60,270 nt of DNA from JBHELB01 sp041859045 (GTDB taxonomy: Bacteria; Hydrogenedentota; Hydrogenedentia; Hydrogenedentales; SLHB01). Location: the NCBI GenBank assembly GCA_041859045.1, contig JBHELB010000072.1, positions 1-60,270 on the forward strand. Reading direction: 5' to 3'. The translations under genes and the position numbers were made by a program. The notes under the pieces were generated by a model. It worked only from the letters and a program-made list of their open reading frames with translations, made no database searches and was not told the origin of the DNA. Shown here piece by piece: positions 1 to 7,681 of the stretch. The number at the start of each line of letters is the position of its first letter. Position 1 is the stretch's first letter.

Positions 1-311
1 CGGCCTGCACGCCCTTTTAACGCGCCACCCAGGGCCGCCAATACCCCAACGCCCCTGCCCAACCTCGCCCCAGATGAACCTTTTCGCCTGCGACTCCTCA
101 TAAACTACGCGAACCGCAAAAATCTTGGGGGATGTCCTGGATATCAGGTCTTGAAAAGGGGATGCCGCGCGGTCAGAACGCGGTTTCCCGGCCTAAGTTT
201 CGCGTGCCTTTGAGCGGTTTTTCCTTTTTGAATACGGTCTGCTATAGTGACGCCGTTGGGATGCAATTCCGGTTTGCCGGTTCGAACCGTGTAACGATGG
301 AGAGAAATTCA
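1..311. other. Leading stretch without a supported gene
   Basis: No convincing coding signal was found here. The extended reading frame that runs into the following gene from position 132 lacks a ribosome site and protein-like composition. A possible -10 element (TATAGT, 243-248) precedes the first gene, but no good -35 lies at the right distance. Confidence 0.5.
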
Positions 312-1448
312 ATGACGTTCGCATCTTTCGCGCTCCGTTTTGGCGCTTCCACGCTGCTCGGCCTTACGGCGGTTCTTGCGCCTGCCCTGCCTGCGGCCGC
401 ACAACAGGCCCCCGCGGTGGGTTCCGCCCCGGCCCCGGCCGCTGCTGCCGCGCCGAAGGCGTCCCCCAATGAAGTCGTCGCCCGCGTGAATGCGCGCGAA
501 ATCACCGTCGCCGACATTGGCCGCGTGGTCCGCGTCGCGCGGGAAGTGGGCGCTTCGTCCAACCCCGGCCCGGACGAGATCCGGCGCGTGCTCGACGGTC
601 TGATTGAGCGCGAAATTCTGGCCGAGCTGGTGGCCAAGGAAAACCTTCCCGTGAGCGAGGATGAGATCGACTCGGGGCTCGCCGATGTTCGCAAGTCGTT
701 TCGCTCCGAACAGGAGATGACGGCCGCGCTCGCCCAGGAAAATCTGACGATGGACTTGCTCAAGTCGCGCATGCGCGAGCAAGTCGCCATGAAGAAATAC
801 TTGGACGGCGTGCGGGACAAGATCACGGTCAGCGATGAAGAGATCAAGAAAGCATACGACGACTTGAACGAGAAGGGCCGCACGAAGCGCGACAAGGAAA
901 CCGTCCGGGTAGGGCATTTCTTCGTGAACGTGCCTCAGGACTCGGAGGAAAGCGTCTGGGACGCCGCCAAAACCAAGGCGGAGGACGCGTACAAGCGCGT
1001 AACCGAAGGTAAGGAAGCCTTCGAGAAGGTCGTCGCGGAGATGTCGGACGACAAGGGCCCGGACGAGAAGGGCGCGCCGTATGAGGAAATCCCGCGCGGG
1101 CGCATGCCATCGCGCTTGGATAAGACCATCTTCGAGACCCAGGCAGGCCAGGTCTCCACGCCGATTCGCATGGACAACGGCTATCATTTCGTCAAGGTCT
1201 ATGCCCATTTCGACGCAGGCACCTCGGCAAAACTGGAAGATATCGCGGGTGAGCTGCGGCGGATGGTCGCTGAAGACAAGACTCGAAAGCAGATCAGCGA
1301 AACCGTGAAGGCCGCGCGCCCGAACATGAAGATTGAAATTCTGTATAAGGACGATGCCACGGCGGCGAAACCGGCCGGCTCCGCCTCGGCGGCCCCGGCG
1401 GGAAGCGCCACACCGGACGCGGATCTTCTGCAGAACGAATCGCTGTAG
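312..1448 (+). CDS. SurA-like periplasmic peptidyl-prolyl cis-trans isomerase
   Basis: Predicted parvulin-type foldase of 378 residues that isomerises X-Pro bonds and chaperones proteins in the periplasm. The ATG at 312 was chosen because GGAGAG lies seven bases upstream and the protein then opens with a signal peptide of about 30 residues (ending in an Ala-rich cleavage region, ALPAAAQQ). An Ala/Pro linker follows, then a SurA-type helical N domain (about 55-170, starting NEVVARVNAREIT) and one parvulin domain (about 195-295, starting VRVGHFFVNV, with GYHFVKV near its end). The tail is Ala/Pro/Gly-rich. Only one parvulin domain is seen, as in PrsA/PpiC-like proteins rather than two-domain SurA. 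Family call is firm; the client proteins are unknown. Confidence 0.85.
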   Translation: MTFASFALRFGASTLLGLTAVLAPALPAAAQQAPAVGSAPAPAAAAAPKASPNEVVARVNAREITVADIGRVVRVAREVGASSNPGPDEIRRVLDGLIEREILAELVAKENLPVSEDEIDSGLADVRKSFRSEQEMTAALAQENLTMDLLKSRMREQVAMKKYLDGVRDKITVSDEEIKKAYDDLNEKGRTKRDKETVRVGHFFVNVPQDSEESVWDAAKTKAEDAYKRVTEGKEAFEKVVAEMSDDKGPDEKGAPYEEIPRGRMPSRLDKTIFETQAGQVSTPIRMDNGYHFVKVYAHFDAGTSAKLEDIAGELRRMVAEDKTRKQISETVKAARPNMKIEILYKDDATAAKPAGSASAAPAGSATPDADLLQNESL

Positions 1449-1539
1449 ACCTGTGGGCAAGCCTGCTTTCGCGGGCGAGGGGGAACCGGTGCGCCGCGGG
1501 AAAAGCCGCCGCTGACCGGTTGTGCGCAAGGAGGCCAGC

Positions 1540-2496
1540 GTGGAAGAACACCTGCGCCGGGTCGTTGGGCTGCTAGCACGTCCTGATGGGCGCGTCCCGG
1601 GGAGCGTGGGGCATGCCCGCGCGCGTTCGGTCATCACCGAAGCCCTGGGGCGGGCGGGTGTGGAGCCCTATGAGGGCCCGGAATACGAACTTCCCTACGC
1701 GTCGAACGGTCTCAACGGCATCAACATCGCCGGTATCCTGCCTGGCAGCAAGCCGTACCTGCCCGCCATCTTCCTCGACGCCCATTACGACACCTGCGGC
1801 GCGCAACCCGGCGCGGACGACAACGCCGCCGCCGTGGCGATCCTGCTGGCGCTTATCGAACCGATCAACGCGATGGGCCTGGAGCATACGGTGGTCTTTC
1901 TCTTCCCGGATGCCGAGGAACCGCCGTATTTTCTCACGGATTCCATGGGTTCAACCGTCTTTTTCCGCGAGCAAAGCCGCCATGAATCCCATTGCTCGGT
2001 GGTGCTCGATCTCGTCGGCCATGACGTCCCGCTGCCCGGGCTCGACGATCTGCTCTTCATGACGGGAATCGAAAGCGACCCGCGCATGGCGGATATCCTT
2101 GAGTGCATGCCGGCACATTCACGCTTGCGCGTCGCTCCGACCCTCACGCGTTACATCGGCGATCTGGGCGATTATTACATCCACCGCCTGGAGAAGCGCC
2201 CCTATTTGTTTCTAAGCTGCGGCCATTGGCCACATTATCACGCCGCCACCGACACCCCAGAGCGCCTGAACTACTCAAAAATGGCCGCGATTGTCGATTT
2301 TCTCGTTCAAATGCTGGCCCTACTCGATCGTACGCCGCTGGATGGCCCTTTTGAGGGCTACGACTCCACCGATCTCGAGCTGCACCTGCTCGACCGCGCC
2401 CTGGGCGAAACGCTGGGGGCGTTGGGACTCAGTCTACAATCTCGATCCGATATCGACCGTTTGGCGGTCCTCCTGACCCAACATTTTGGGCTATAG
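1540..2496 (+). CDS. M28-family zinc metallopeptidase
   Basis: Putative di-zinc aminopeptidase or glutaminyl-cyclase-like protein of 318 residues. The usual M28 metal ligands can be read in order: His in DAHYDT, Asp in GADDNA, Glu in DAEEP, and a late His in HYHAATDTPE. The GTG at 1540 is preferred over an upstream GTG at 1522 because a perfect AAGGAGG (1528-1534) sits five bases ahead of it. No signal peptide is visible, so the enzyme is probably cytoplasmic. It follows the isomerase gene by about 90 bases on the same strand. The substrate cannot be told from sequence. Confidence 0.85.
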   Translation: MEEHLRRVVGLLARPDGRVPGSVGHARARSVITEALGRAGVEPYEGPEYELPYASNGLNGINIAGILPGSKPYLPAIFLDAHYDTCGAQPGADDNAAAVAILLALIEPINAMGLEHTVVFLFPDAEEPPYFLTDSMGSTVFFREQSRHESHCSVVLDLVGHDVPLPGLDDLLFMTGIESDPRMADILECMPAHSRLRVAPTLTRYIGDLGDYYIHRLEKRPYLFLSCGHWPHYHAATDTPERLNYSKMAAIVDFLVQMLALLDRTPLDGPFEGYDSTDLELHLLDRALGETLGALGLSLQSRSDIDRLAVLLTQHFGL

Positions 2497-2517
2497 GAAG
2501 ACACCCGACACAACCTA

Positions 2518-2546
2518 TTGACATCCAGAAAATCTCTCGCTATACT
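2518..2546 (+). promoter_or_regulatory. Sigma-70 type promoter of the toxin-antitoxin pair
   Basis: TTGACA (2518-2523) and TATACT (2541-2546) are separated by 17 bases, a near-consensus housekeeping promoter. It lies about 30 bases before the antitoxin start. Confidence 0.85.
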
Positions 2547-2576
2547 CCGTCCGGTTCACAACTTAGGAGCCGGGTT

Positions 2577-2825
2577 ATGTCCAGCAGCGTGACTGTGCGG
2601 ATCGACACCGCGACCCACGCGGTGCTCCATGAACTGGCCGAGTTGAACGGTTGCTCGATGCAGGCGGTTTTGGCGTCGGCGATCGAAAAACTTCGGCGCG
2701 ACTACTTCCTGGATCGGACCAACGCCGCGTACGAGCGAATGCAGTACGAGGATGTGGACCAGGATCAGGCCGCGTGGGAACAAGCGTTCTGGGATTCGAC
2801 GCTTAAGGACGCCCTCCCCCAATGA
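2577..2825 (+). CDS. MazE/CopG-like ribbon-helix-helix antitoxin
   Basis: An 82-residue protein with the layout of a type II antitoxin. The N-terminal strand SSSVTVRIDTATH and two short helices resemble a ribbon-helix-helix DNA-binding fold. The C-terminal half is acidic and aromatic (YEDVDQDQAAWEQAFWDS), as expected of a toxin-neutralising tail. AGGAG (2565-2569) lies seven bases before the ATG. The stop overlaps the start of the toxin gene in an ATGA, so the two are translationally coupled. Such antitoxins normally repress their own promoter; here that would be the strong promoter just upstream. Confidence 0.8.
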   Translation: MSSSVTVRIDTATHAVLHELAELNGCSMQAVLASAIEKLRRDYFLDRTNAAYERMQYEDVDQDQAAWEQAFWDSTLKDALPQ

Positions 2826-3169
2826 GCGAGCGGCCTCCTTGCCGCGGCGAGGTATGGACCGTTTCCCCTGGTCTGGATGAGGCCGGCCTTCCGATGGCGG
2901 GTAGACCCGCGCTTGTATTCAGCGTGGACAAATTCAACTCGGGCGCCGCCAATCTGGTCGTAATCCTGCCGATGACCACGCTCCAGCACGATCTGCCCAT
3001 TCACATTCGCGTCGAACCGCCCGAGGGCGGCGTGAACGAGCCTCACTTCGTGATGTGCGAAATGATCCGCGCAATCCCTTCTCGTCATTTCCTCCAATGC
3101 CAGGGTACCCTCCGCGGCGATACCCTTGCGCTTGTCGAGGAAAGCGTCCGCATTCTGCTTGGTCTGTAA
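2822..3169 (+). CDS. MazF/PemK-like endoribonuclease toxin
   Basis: A 115-residue protein of the MazF/PemK/Kid fold, whose members cut mRNA at short sequences. The opening RGEVWTVSPGLDEAG followed by GRPALVFSVD and the middle VVILPMTT match the family's conserved strands, with a later strand containing HFVMCEMIRAIP. Length is typical. It overlaps the antitoxin gene by four bases (ATGA). In a free-living chromosome such pairs act in stress growth control or plasmid/island stabilisation; which applies here is not evident. Confidence 0.85.
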   Translation: MSERPPCRGEVWTVSPGLDEAGLPMAGRPALVFSVDKFNSGAANLVVILPMTTLQHDLPIHIRVEPPEGGVNEPHFVMCEMIRAIPSRHFLQCQGTLRGDTLALVEESVRILLGL

Positions 3170-3242
3170 CCGCTGCGCCCGCTTCGCGGTTTCAAATGAA
3201 CTCCCCGCTTATACTCATTCCCAAAATGCGTTAAAATGCGCG

Positions 3243-4328
3243 ATGCACCATGGAGGGCCGAAATTGACAATCGGGGCGATACTTGCTGCCGCGTTATTCC
3301 TTGTAGCGTTGGTGTTTCGGCGTGCGTTGTGGAACGCGCTCGATGCCCTGCTCACGCGCATCGACGACGTCCTTGAACATCGCCGCGGACGGGGCAAAGG
3401 CGATGGTCCGTTGGCCGCAGTGTTACTCACTCCGGCGTTGGGACTGCTCGCCGTGTTCGCGTTCATGCCCCTGCTCTGGTCGGTGTACATGAGCCTATTC
3501 TCGAGTCCCGACCGCGGCGCTTCGTTTGTGGGGCTCAGTCACTACAGCCGCGCGCTCACCTCCGCGGATTTCTGGCATGCCGTTCGGATCACCGCATACT
3601 ACGCGCTCGCCACCATTCCCGCGGCGCTGGCGTTGAGTTTTCTTGCGGCTTCGTTTCTGTTTCGCATCGTTCGCGGACGCGGCGTTCTCCGCACGCTCTA
3701 CTTCCTGCCCTATGTAACCTCGGTGGTGGCCGCAGCAACGGTCTGGCGCGCGATGCTGAACCCCAACGTGGGCCTCGTGAATACGTTGCTCGACACCGTC
3801 GGCCTTCGCCCCGATCGCGGGCCTATGTGGCTGCTCGAACCGCGAGGCGTCCTGTCATTCCTGACCGGCGGGCTTATCCCCGAGAGCGTGGGGCCGAGTG
3901 TTGCACTGTCCTGTGTGGTCGTTTTCGACATCTGGCATTCGAGCGGATTCCTGATCGTCGTGCTTCTCGCGGGATTGTCAACGGTGCCACGTGAGCTCGA
4001 GGAGGCCGCGCGCATCGACGGCGCCACCTGGTGGCAAACACAGCGCCGGGTTGTTCTTCCGTTGCTGTCTCCGACGTTGTTTTTCCTGATCGTCGTCAGC
4101 CTCGTACGCGCATTTCAGGCCTTCAGCAGTTTCTTCGCGCTGGCGGGCTTCAAAGGCCGCGGTCCGGCGGGCAGCACGGAAAACCTCATGGTCTATCTCT
4201 ACAACACGTTCTACGAGTACGGCGAATACAGCTACGGCGCGGCGGTGGCGACGTTGCTTTCGGCGTTGCTTGTGCTGATCACGCTGTTTCAGTGGCGCTA
4301 TCTCGGGCGAAAGGTCCACTACGAATGA
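3243..4328 (+). CDS. ABC sugar transporter permease, MalF/UgpA type
   Basis: An integral membrane protein of about 361 residues, one half of the channel of a carbohydrate-uptake ABC transporter. The diagnostic cytoplasmic EAA loop is clear (EEAARIDGATWWQTQ followed by RVVLPLLSP), and six or more hydrophobic helices are present. The N-terminus adds a basic stretch (about 20-50) after a first hydrophobic segment. The ATG at 3243 has no good ribosome site; a TTG at 3264, with GGAGGG six bases upstream, is a strong alternative start seven codons in. The gene overlaps the partner permease by an ATGA. No solute-binding protein or ATPase gene is near, so the substrate is unknown. Confidence 0.88.
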   Translation: MHHGGPKLTIGAILAAALFLVALVFRRALWNALDALLTRIDDVLEHRRGRGKGDGPLAAVLLTPALGLLAVFAFMPLLWSVYMSLFSSPDRGASFVGLSHYSRALTSADFWHAVRITAYYALATIPAALALSFLAASFLFRIVRGRGVLRTLYFLPYVTSVVAAATVWRAMLNPNVGLVNTLLDTVGLRPDRGPMWLLEPRGVLSFLTGGLIPESVGPSVALSCVVVFDIWHSSGFLIVVLLAGLSTVPRELEEAARIDGATWWQTQRRVVLPLLSPTLFFLIVVSLVRAFQAFSSFFALAGFKGRGPAGSTENLMVYLYNTFYEYGEYSYGAAVATLLSALLVLITLFQWRYLGRKVHYE

Positions 4329-5137
4329 CGCGCCGGGCACTACTCTACCTCACGGTGATTACGGGGGCCGGGCTCACGACCTTTCCCTTCCTGTGGATGG
4401 TCGCTACTTCGCTAAAGGACGCGGCGGAATCCGCCTCCCCCACGCTCGATCTGTGGCCCGATCGTTGGATGTGGAGCAACTACATCGAAACGTTCCGCGC
4501 GGCGCCGTTTGGGCGATATTTCTTCAATTCGTTCCTAGTGGCCTTCAGCGTCACCGCCGCCGTAGTGCTCACTTCACTTCCGGCAGGCTACGCTTTCGCG
4601 CGCTTGCGGTTTCGCGGCAAGAATATGCTTTTTGTGTTGGTGCTGGCCACGATGATGGTTCCCTTCGAGACAACGCTTATCCCGAACTTCGTGCTTGTTC
4701 ACCGGCTGGGGTGGTACAACTCGTACGCCGCGCTGATCGTCCCTTGGTGCGCCAACGCCTTCTCCGTTTTCTTGATGCGGCAGGCGTTTCTGGGGCTTCC
4801 CGGCGACTTCCTCGACGCGGCCCGTGTGGATGGATGCGGCCCACTGCGTTTCCTGGTCTGGGTGGGCGCGCCGCTGGTGAAACCCATGTTGGTGACCGTC
4901 GGGTTGTTCGCGTTTCTCGGCAGCTACAACGCGCTGCTCTGGCCGTTGGTGGTCACGGGCACGAACGCCATGCGGGTGGTGCAAGTGGGGTTAACGGTCT
5001 TCAGTGGGGCAGAGGGCGTGCGCTTCGATCTGCTCATGTGCGCGGCAACGATCATCATCGCCCCTACGGTCGTCCTCTACCTCTCCGCGCAACGTCACTT
5101 CATCGAAAGCAGCGTTGGAGCAGGCATCAAGGGCTAA
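4325..5137 (+). CDS. ABC sugar transporter permease, MalG/UgpE type
   Basis: The second permease, 270 residues with six predicted membrane helices. The EAA motif reads DAARVDGCGPLRF followed by VWVGAPLVKP, and the segment PAGYAFARLRFRGK is typical of the MalG/UgpE subfamily. Translation is coupled to the first permease by ATGA overlap. It ends four bases from the convergent radical SAM gene. The missing binding protein and ATPase must be encoded elsewhere, with a shared ATPase being common for such importers. Confidence 0.9.
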   Translation: MTRRALLYLTVITGAGLTTFPFLWMVATSLKDAAESASPTLDLWPDRWMWSNYIETFRAAPFGRYFFNSFLVAFSVTAAVVLTSLPAGYAFARLRFRGKNMLFVLVLATMMVPFETTLIPNFVLVHRLGWYNSYAALIVPWCANAFSVFLMRQAFLGLPGDFLDAARVDGCGPLRFLVWVGAPLVKPMLVTVGLFAFLGSYNALLWPLVVTGTNAMRVVQVGLTVFSGAEGVRFDLLMCAATIIIAPTVVLYLSAQRHFIESSVGAGIKG

Positions 5138-5141
5138 CCGG

Positions 5142-6275
5142 CTACTTGAACATGTACTCGACGGCGTCCACCGCAAGGCGCACCATCGACGCCGGTTTGG
5201 AAACAATAGCGTTGTACACTGCGCATTCCCAGGTGCAGGCGCAGTCGTGCGTCTTGAGCCAGTTCGCGATGTGCCGTGCTTTCGGGCTCTCCAGCAGGGC
5301 GGCAATGTCGTAGTCGAAATCCTCCAGACGGCCCATACAAGGATCCGTGGGCTTTCCTTCGCCCTCGGGAATGCCGACGACCTCGATCATTTCGCACGGA
5401 TACACTGTGCCGTTGTCGTAGATAACAAGAATCTTCCGGCCGGCATCACATCCGAGATTCGTGATCTCGCCACGCACCACTCCGGAAATGATCTGGCTCA
5501 TCTGCGTTTGGATGGATTCCTGTACGACCGTGAACGGATTCGTCCGATTCTTGTTCCGTTTCTGCGAGAACTCGTAGTCGTACGCCCGCTCGTACTCCTC
5601 AATCGTGAAATCGCGCACGGAGCGGTCGCGCGTGACGCCGCGCGCGTAGTGCATGCCCAGCGGGAGTTCGGGAAACTCCGAATGGGCCAGATCCGTAATC
5701 TCGCGATAGCGGCCTTGGTTGTATTTGTTGATCACGCACACCAACGCGCCCGAAATATTGCCGTATCGTTTGCTGGCGTTACGGACCACCTTGTAAGTCT
5801 CTTTGAACTTCTCGAAAAAGCCTTGTACACCCATCTCGTCGTCGAACGTCTCTTGGTCGCCATGAAACGGCAGGCACAAATTGAAGAATCCGTTCGGACA
5901 GTCCCGTTCGAACGACTCGATCAGGTTAGATACCCGGTCCGGAAGCGAACCGTTCGTGGGAATGGTGAAAAAACGCGTTCCCGCGTCCAGGTAAAACGCC
6001 CGGAATATCTCGGGCACATCCTTGCGTAGAGTCGGCTCGCCGCCGGAAAGCGTCAACTGCGGCAAAGTGCCGATCGTGGACGCGATCTTCTGGATGTGTT
6101 CGAGTTTCAGGGTAGGCTCCGTCTTACGCTCCTCCATGCCATCGGCATTGAAGCAAAACCGGCACCGTGCGTTGCATACGGGAGTTACGTGCAGAATAAG
6201 GTACTTGACCGTTCCCGTGAGCGTGGATTTCGCCAGACTCCCCGCTGCTTGGACATATCGGACAACCATCGCCAT
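5142..6275 (-). CDS. Radical SAM protein with SPASM-like C-terminal cysteines
   Basis: A 377-residue radical S-adenosylmethionine enzyme. The iron-sulfur cluster motif is C34-N-A-R-C38-R-F-C41, followed by the SAM-contacting TLSGGEPTLR. Further cysteines near the end (NLGCDAGRK, YPCEM, DPCMGRL, CACTWEC) suggest a twitch/SPASM-like auxiliary cluster region. The ATG at 6275 was chosen because the fold begins soon after (VKYLILHVTPVC). It lies 90 bases beyond the end of a glycosyltransferase on the same strand. SPASM proteins often modify peptides or act with glycan and cofactor pathways; no peptide substrate is recognised here, so the reaction is open. Confidence 0.87.
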   Translation of the reverse strand: MAMVVRYVQAAGSLAKSTLTGTVKYLILHVTPVCNARCRFCFNADGMEERKTEPTLKLEHIQKIASTIGTLPQLTLSGGEPTLRKDVPEIFRAFYLDAGTRFFTIPTNGSLPDRVSNLIESFERDCPNGFFNLCLPFHGDQETFDDEMGVQGFFEKFKETYKVVRNASKRYGNISGALVCVINKYNQGRYREITDLAHSEFPELPLGMHYARGVTRDRSVRDFTIEEYERAYDYEFSQKRNKNRTNPFTVVQESIQTQMSQIISGVVRGEITNLGCDAGRKILVIYDNGTVYPCEMIEVVGIPEGEGKPTDPCMGRLEDFDYDIAALLESPKARHIANWLKTHDCACTWECAVYNAIVSKPASMVRLAVDAVEYMFK

Positions 6276-6365
6276 GCTCCATTCCCCCGCGTGACAGGGG
6301 AGTTTAACATCCGCCCAAGTGAAGACGCTACTGCACTGGTTGGGCAAACATCTTATATTCCCGGA

Positions 6366-7526
6366 CTATTCCGACCCCTGCCTCGTCAATTGATTTACTG
6401 TCCTGCTCCATACGGCGCGCGCCAGCGCCAAGGCGCCGCCGACCGCAATCGTCAGGGTACTCAGATAGTGTAACCCAAGACACTGCACAACGAAAAGGGG
6501 GGATTTGCTCACCTTGTACGAGGTGGCCAGGAGTTCCGAAACGCCGTATAGATAACCGGCGGCCGCGACAACCGCCAAGACCGCCGCCCCGCGCGCGCCC
6601 GGCAATGTTGCCGCCAACACGGCAAGCAGCAGCGCGCCCGCCCCAAGTATCCGGTACGACATTTCCGGCTTCGAGATCTGTCCTCGGTCAAGCGGAGGTC
6701 GCTTTTCCAGAAAATAGGGCACAAACAGGGTAATTCTCACCCAATAATTCCGCAACAGGCGGCGTAGACGGGTGGGGTAATTATGGTACGGGTTCGGCTC
6801 TCGAACCAATACGCATGCGAACTGTCCGCTTAGGCGTTTGCCGAAGTCGTAGTCCTCGTGCGCGTTGGTCCGGTACCGGGTGTCAAAGCCGCCAATCGCC
6901 TCAAACGCCGCGCGGCGCACCGCCCCGTTCCGGGTCGAGAACCCCGAACAACGTAATGTCCGCATACTAGGCTCGAAGAGCCGTGCGAAACTCCAATGCT
7001 CGAACAGGGCATTGTAGTTAGCCACCGCCGCGTCGCCCTTCCGGTAAATCTGATTCAGGAACGACACGCCGTGCACCTCGGGCTGAGCCCGCAACACGTC
7101 CAGTGCGGCCTCGATCAGCCCCGGCGGGCACTCAACGTCCGCGTCGAAGAAAAACAGCACCGGCGCCGTCGCCAACTGCGCCCCGACGTTTCGCGCGTGG
7201 GCAGGGCCGCGGTTCTCGGTAAGGCGATGGAGGCGCGCGTCGTACTCCGCACAAAGCGGCTCCGGGCTTTCGCGCGATGCGTCGTCCACCACGATGAGTT
7301 CCAACCGCACGGACGGGCTCGTACACTGGCGAATGGTCGCAAGCAAACGCGCCAACAGCGCGTGATGGTTGTGAAAGGGCACAATAACGGAGACTTCCGC
7401 CTCCTGTGCGGGATCGCCCAGCGTTTTGTTTTCGCCCACCTTGCCTCCTCTCACCTTTCGCCTAGGGACTCTAGCAGCATCCGGAAGGAACCTCAAAAAC
7501 CCATCTGGCGTGGGGGCAATCGACAT
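6366..7526 (-). CDS. Family 2 glycosyltransferase, membrane-anchored
   Basis: A GT-A fold transferase of up to 386 residues. It opens its catalytic domain with VSVIVPFHNHHALL, has the nucleotide-sugar DxD motif in FFDADVECPPG, and a GGFDTRYRTNAHEDYDFG block carrying the acceptor-side ED motif. Two or three hydrophobic helices at the C-terminus (about 280-370) suggest anchoring in the inner membrane. A GTG at 7439, four bases after AGGAGG, may be the real start and would drop the first 29 residues, which show no conserved pattern. Likely part of surface or extracellular polysaccharide assembly, in keeping with the PEP-CTERM proteins elsewhere in the window; the exact sugar is unknown. Confidence 0.88.
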   Translation of the reverse strand: MSIAPTPDGFLRFLPDAARVPRRKVRGGKVGENKTLGDPAQEAEVSVIVPFHNHHALLARLLATIRQCTSPSVRLELIVVDDASRESPEPLCAEYDARLHRLTENRGPAHARNVGAQLATAPVLFFFDADVECPPGLIEAALDVLRAQPEVHGVSFLNQIYRKGDAAVANYNALFEHWSFARLFEPSMRTLRCSGFSTRNGAVRRAAFEAIGGFDTRYRTNAHEDYDFGKRLSGQFACVLVREPNPYHNYPTRLRRLLRNYWVRITLFVPYFLEKRPPLDRGQISKPEMSYRILGAGALLLAVLAATLPGARGAAVLAVVAAAGYLYGVSELLATSYKVSKSPLFVVQCLGLHYLSTLTIAVGGALALARAVWSRTVNQLTRQGSE

Positions 7527-7681
7527 TAAAATCCGCCTTAGTGTTTCTCTGCGGGCTGCCCCGGCGCTACGGGCCGCGTGCTCAGACAGATGAGGGGGCA
7601 GGTCTTGGTGCGATTACCTGCCATCCATCTGGCATAGGGCGAAGTGTTTTGCTACTATCAGCACACAGGAACAGTTAGTGC

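Noticed and set aside
309..1637. Long minus-strand frame opposite the peptidyl-prolyl isomerase
   Set aside because: It is a GC-skewed shadow; the plus strand has a signal peptide and clear domains, while this frame is rich in Arg/His with no family pattern.
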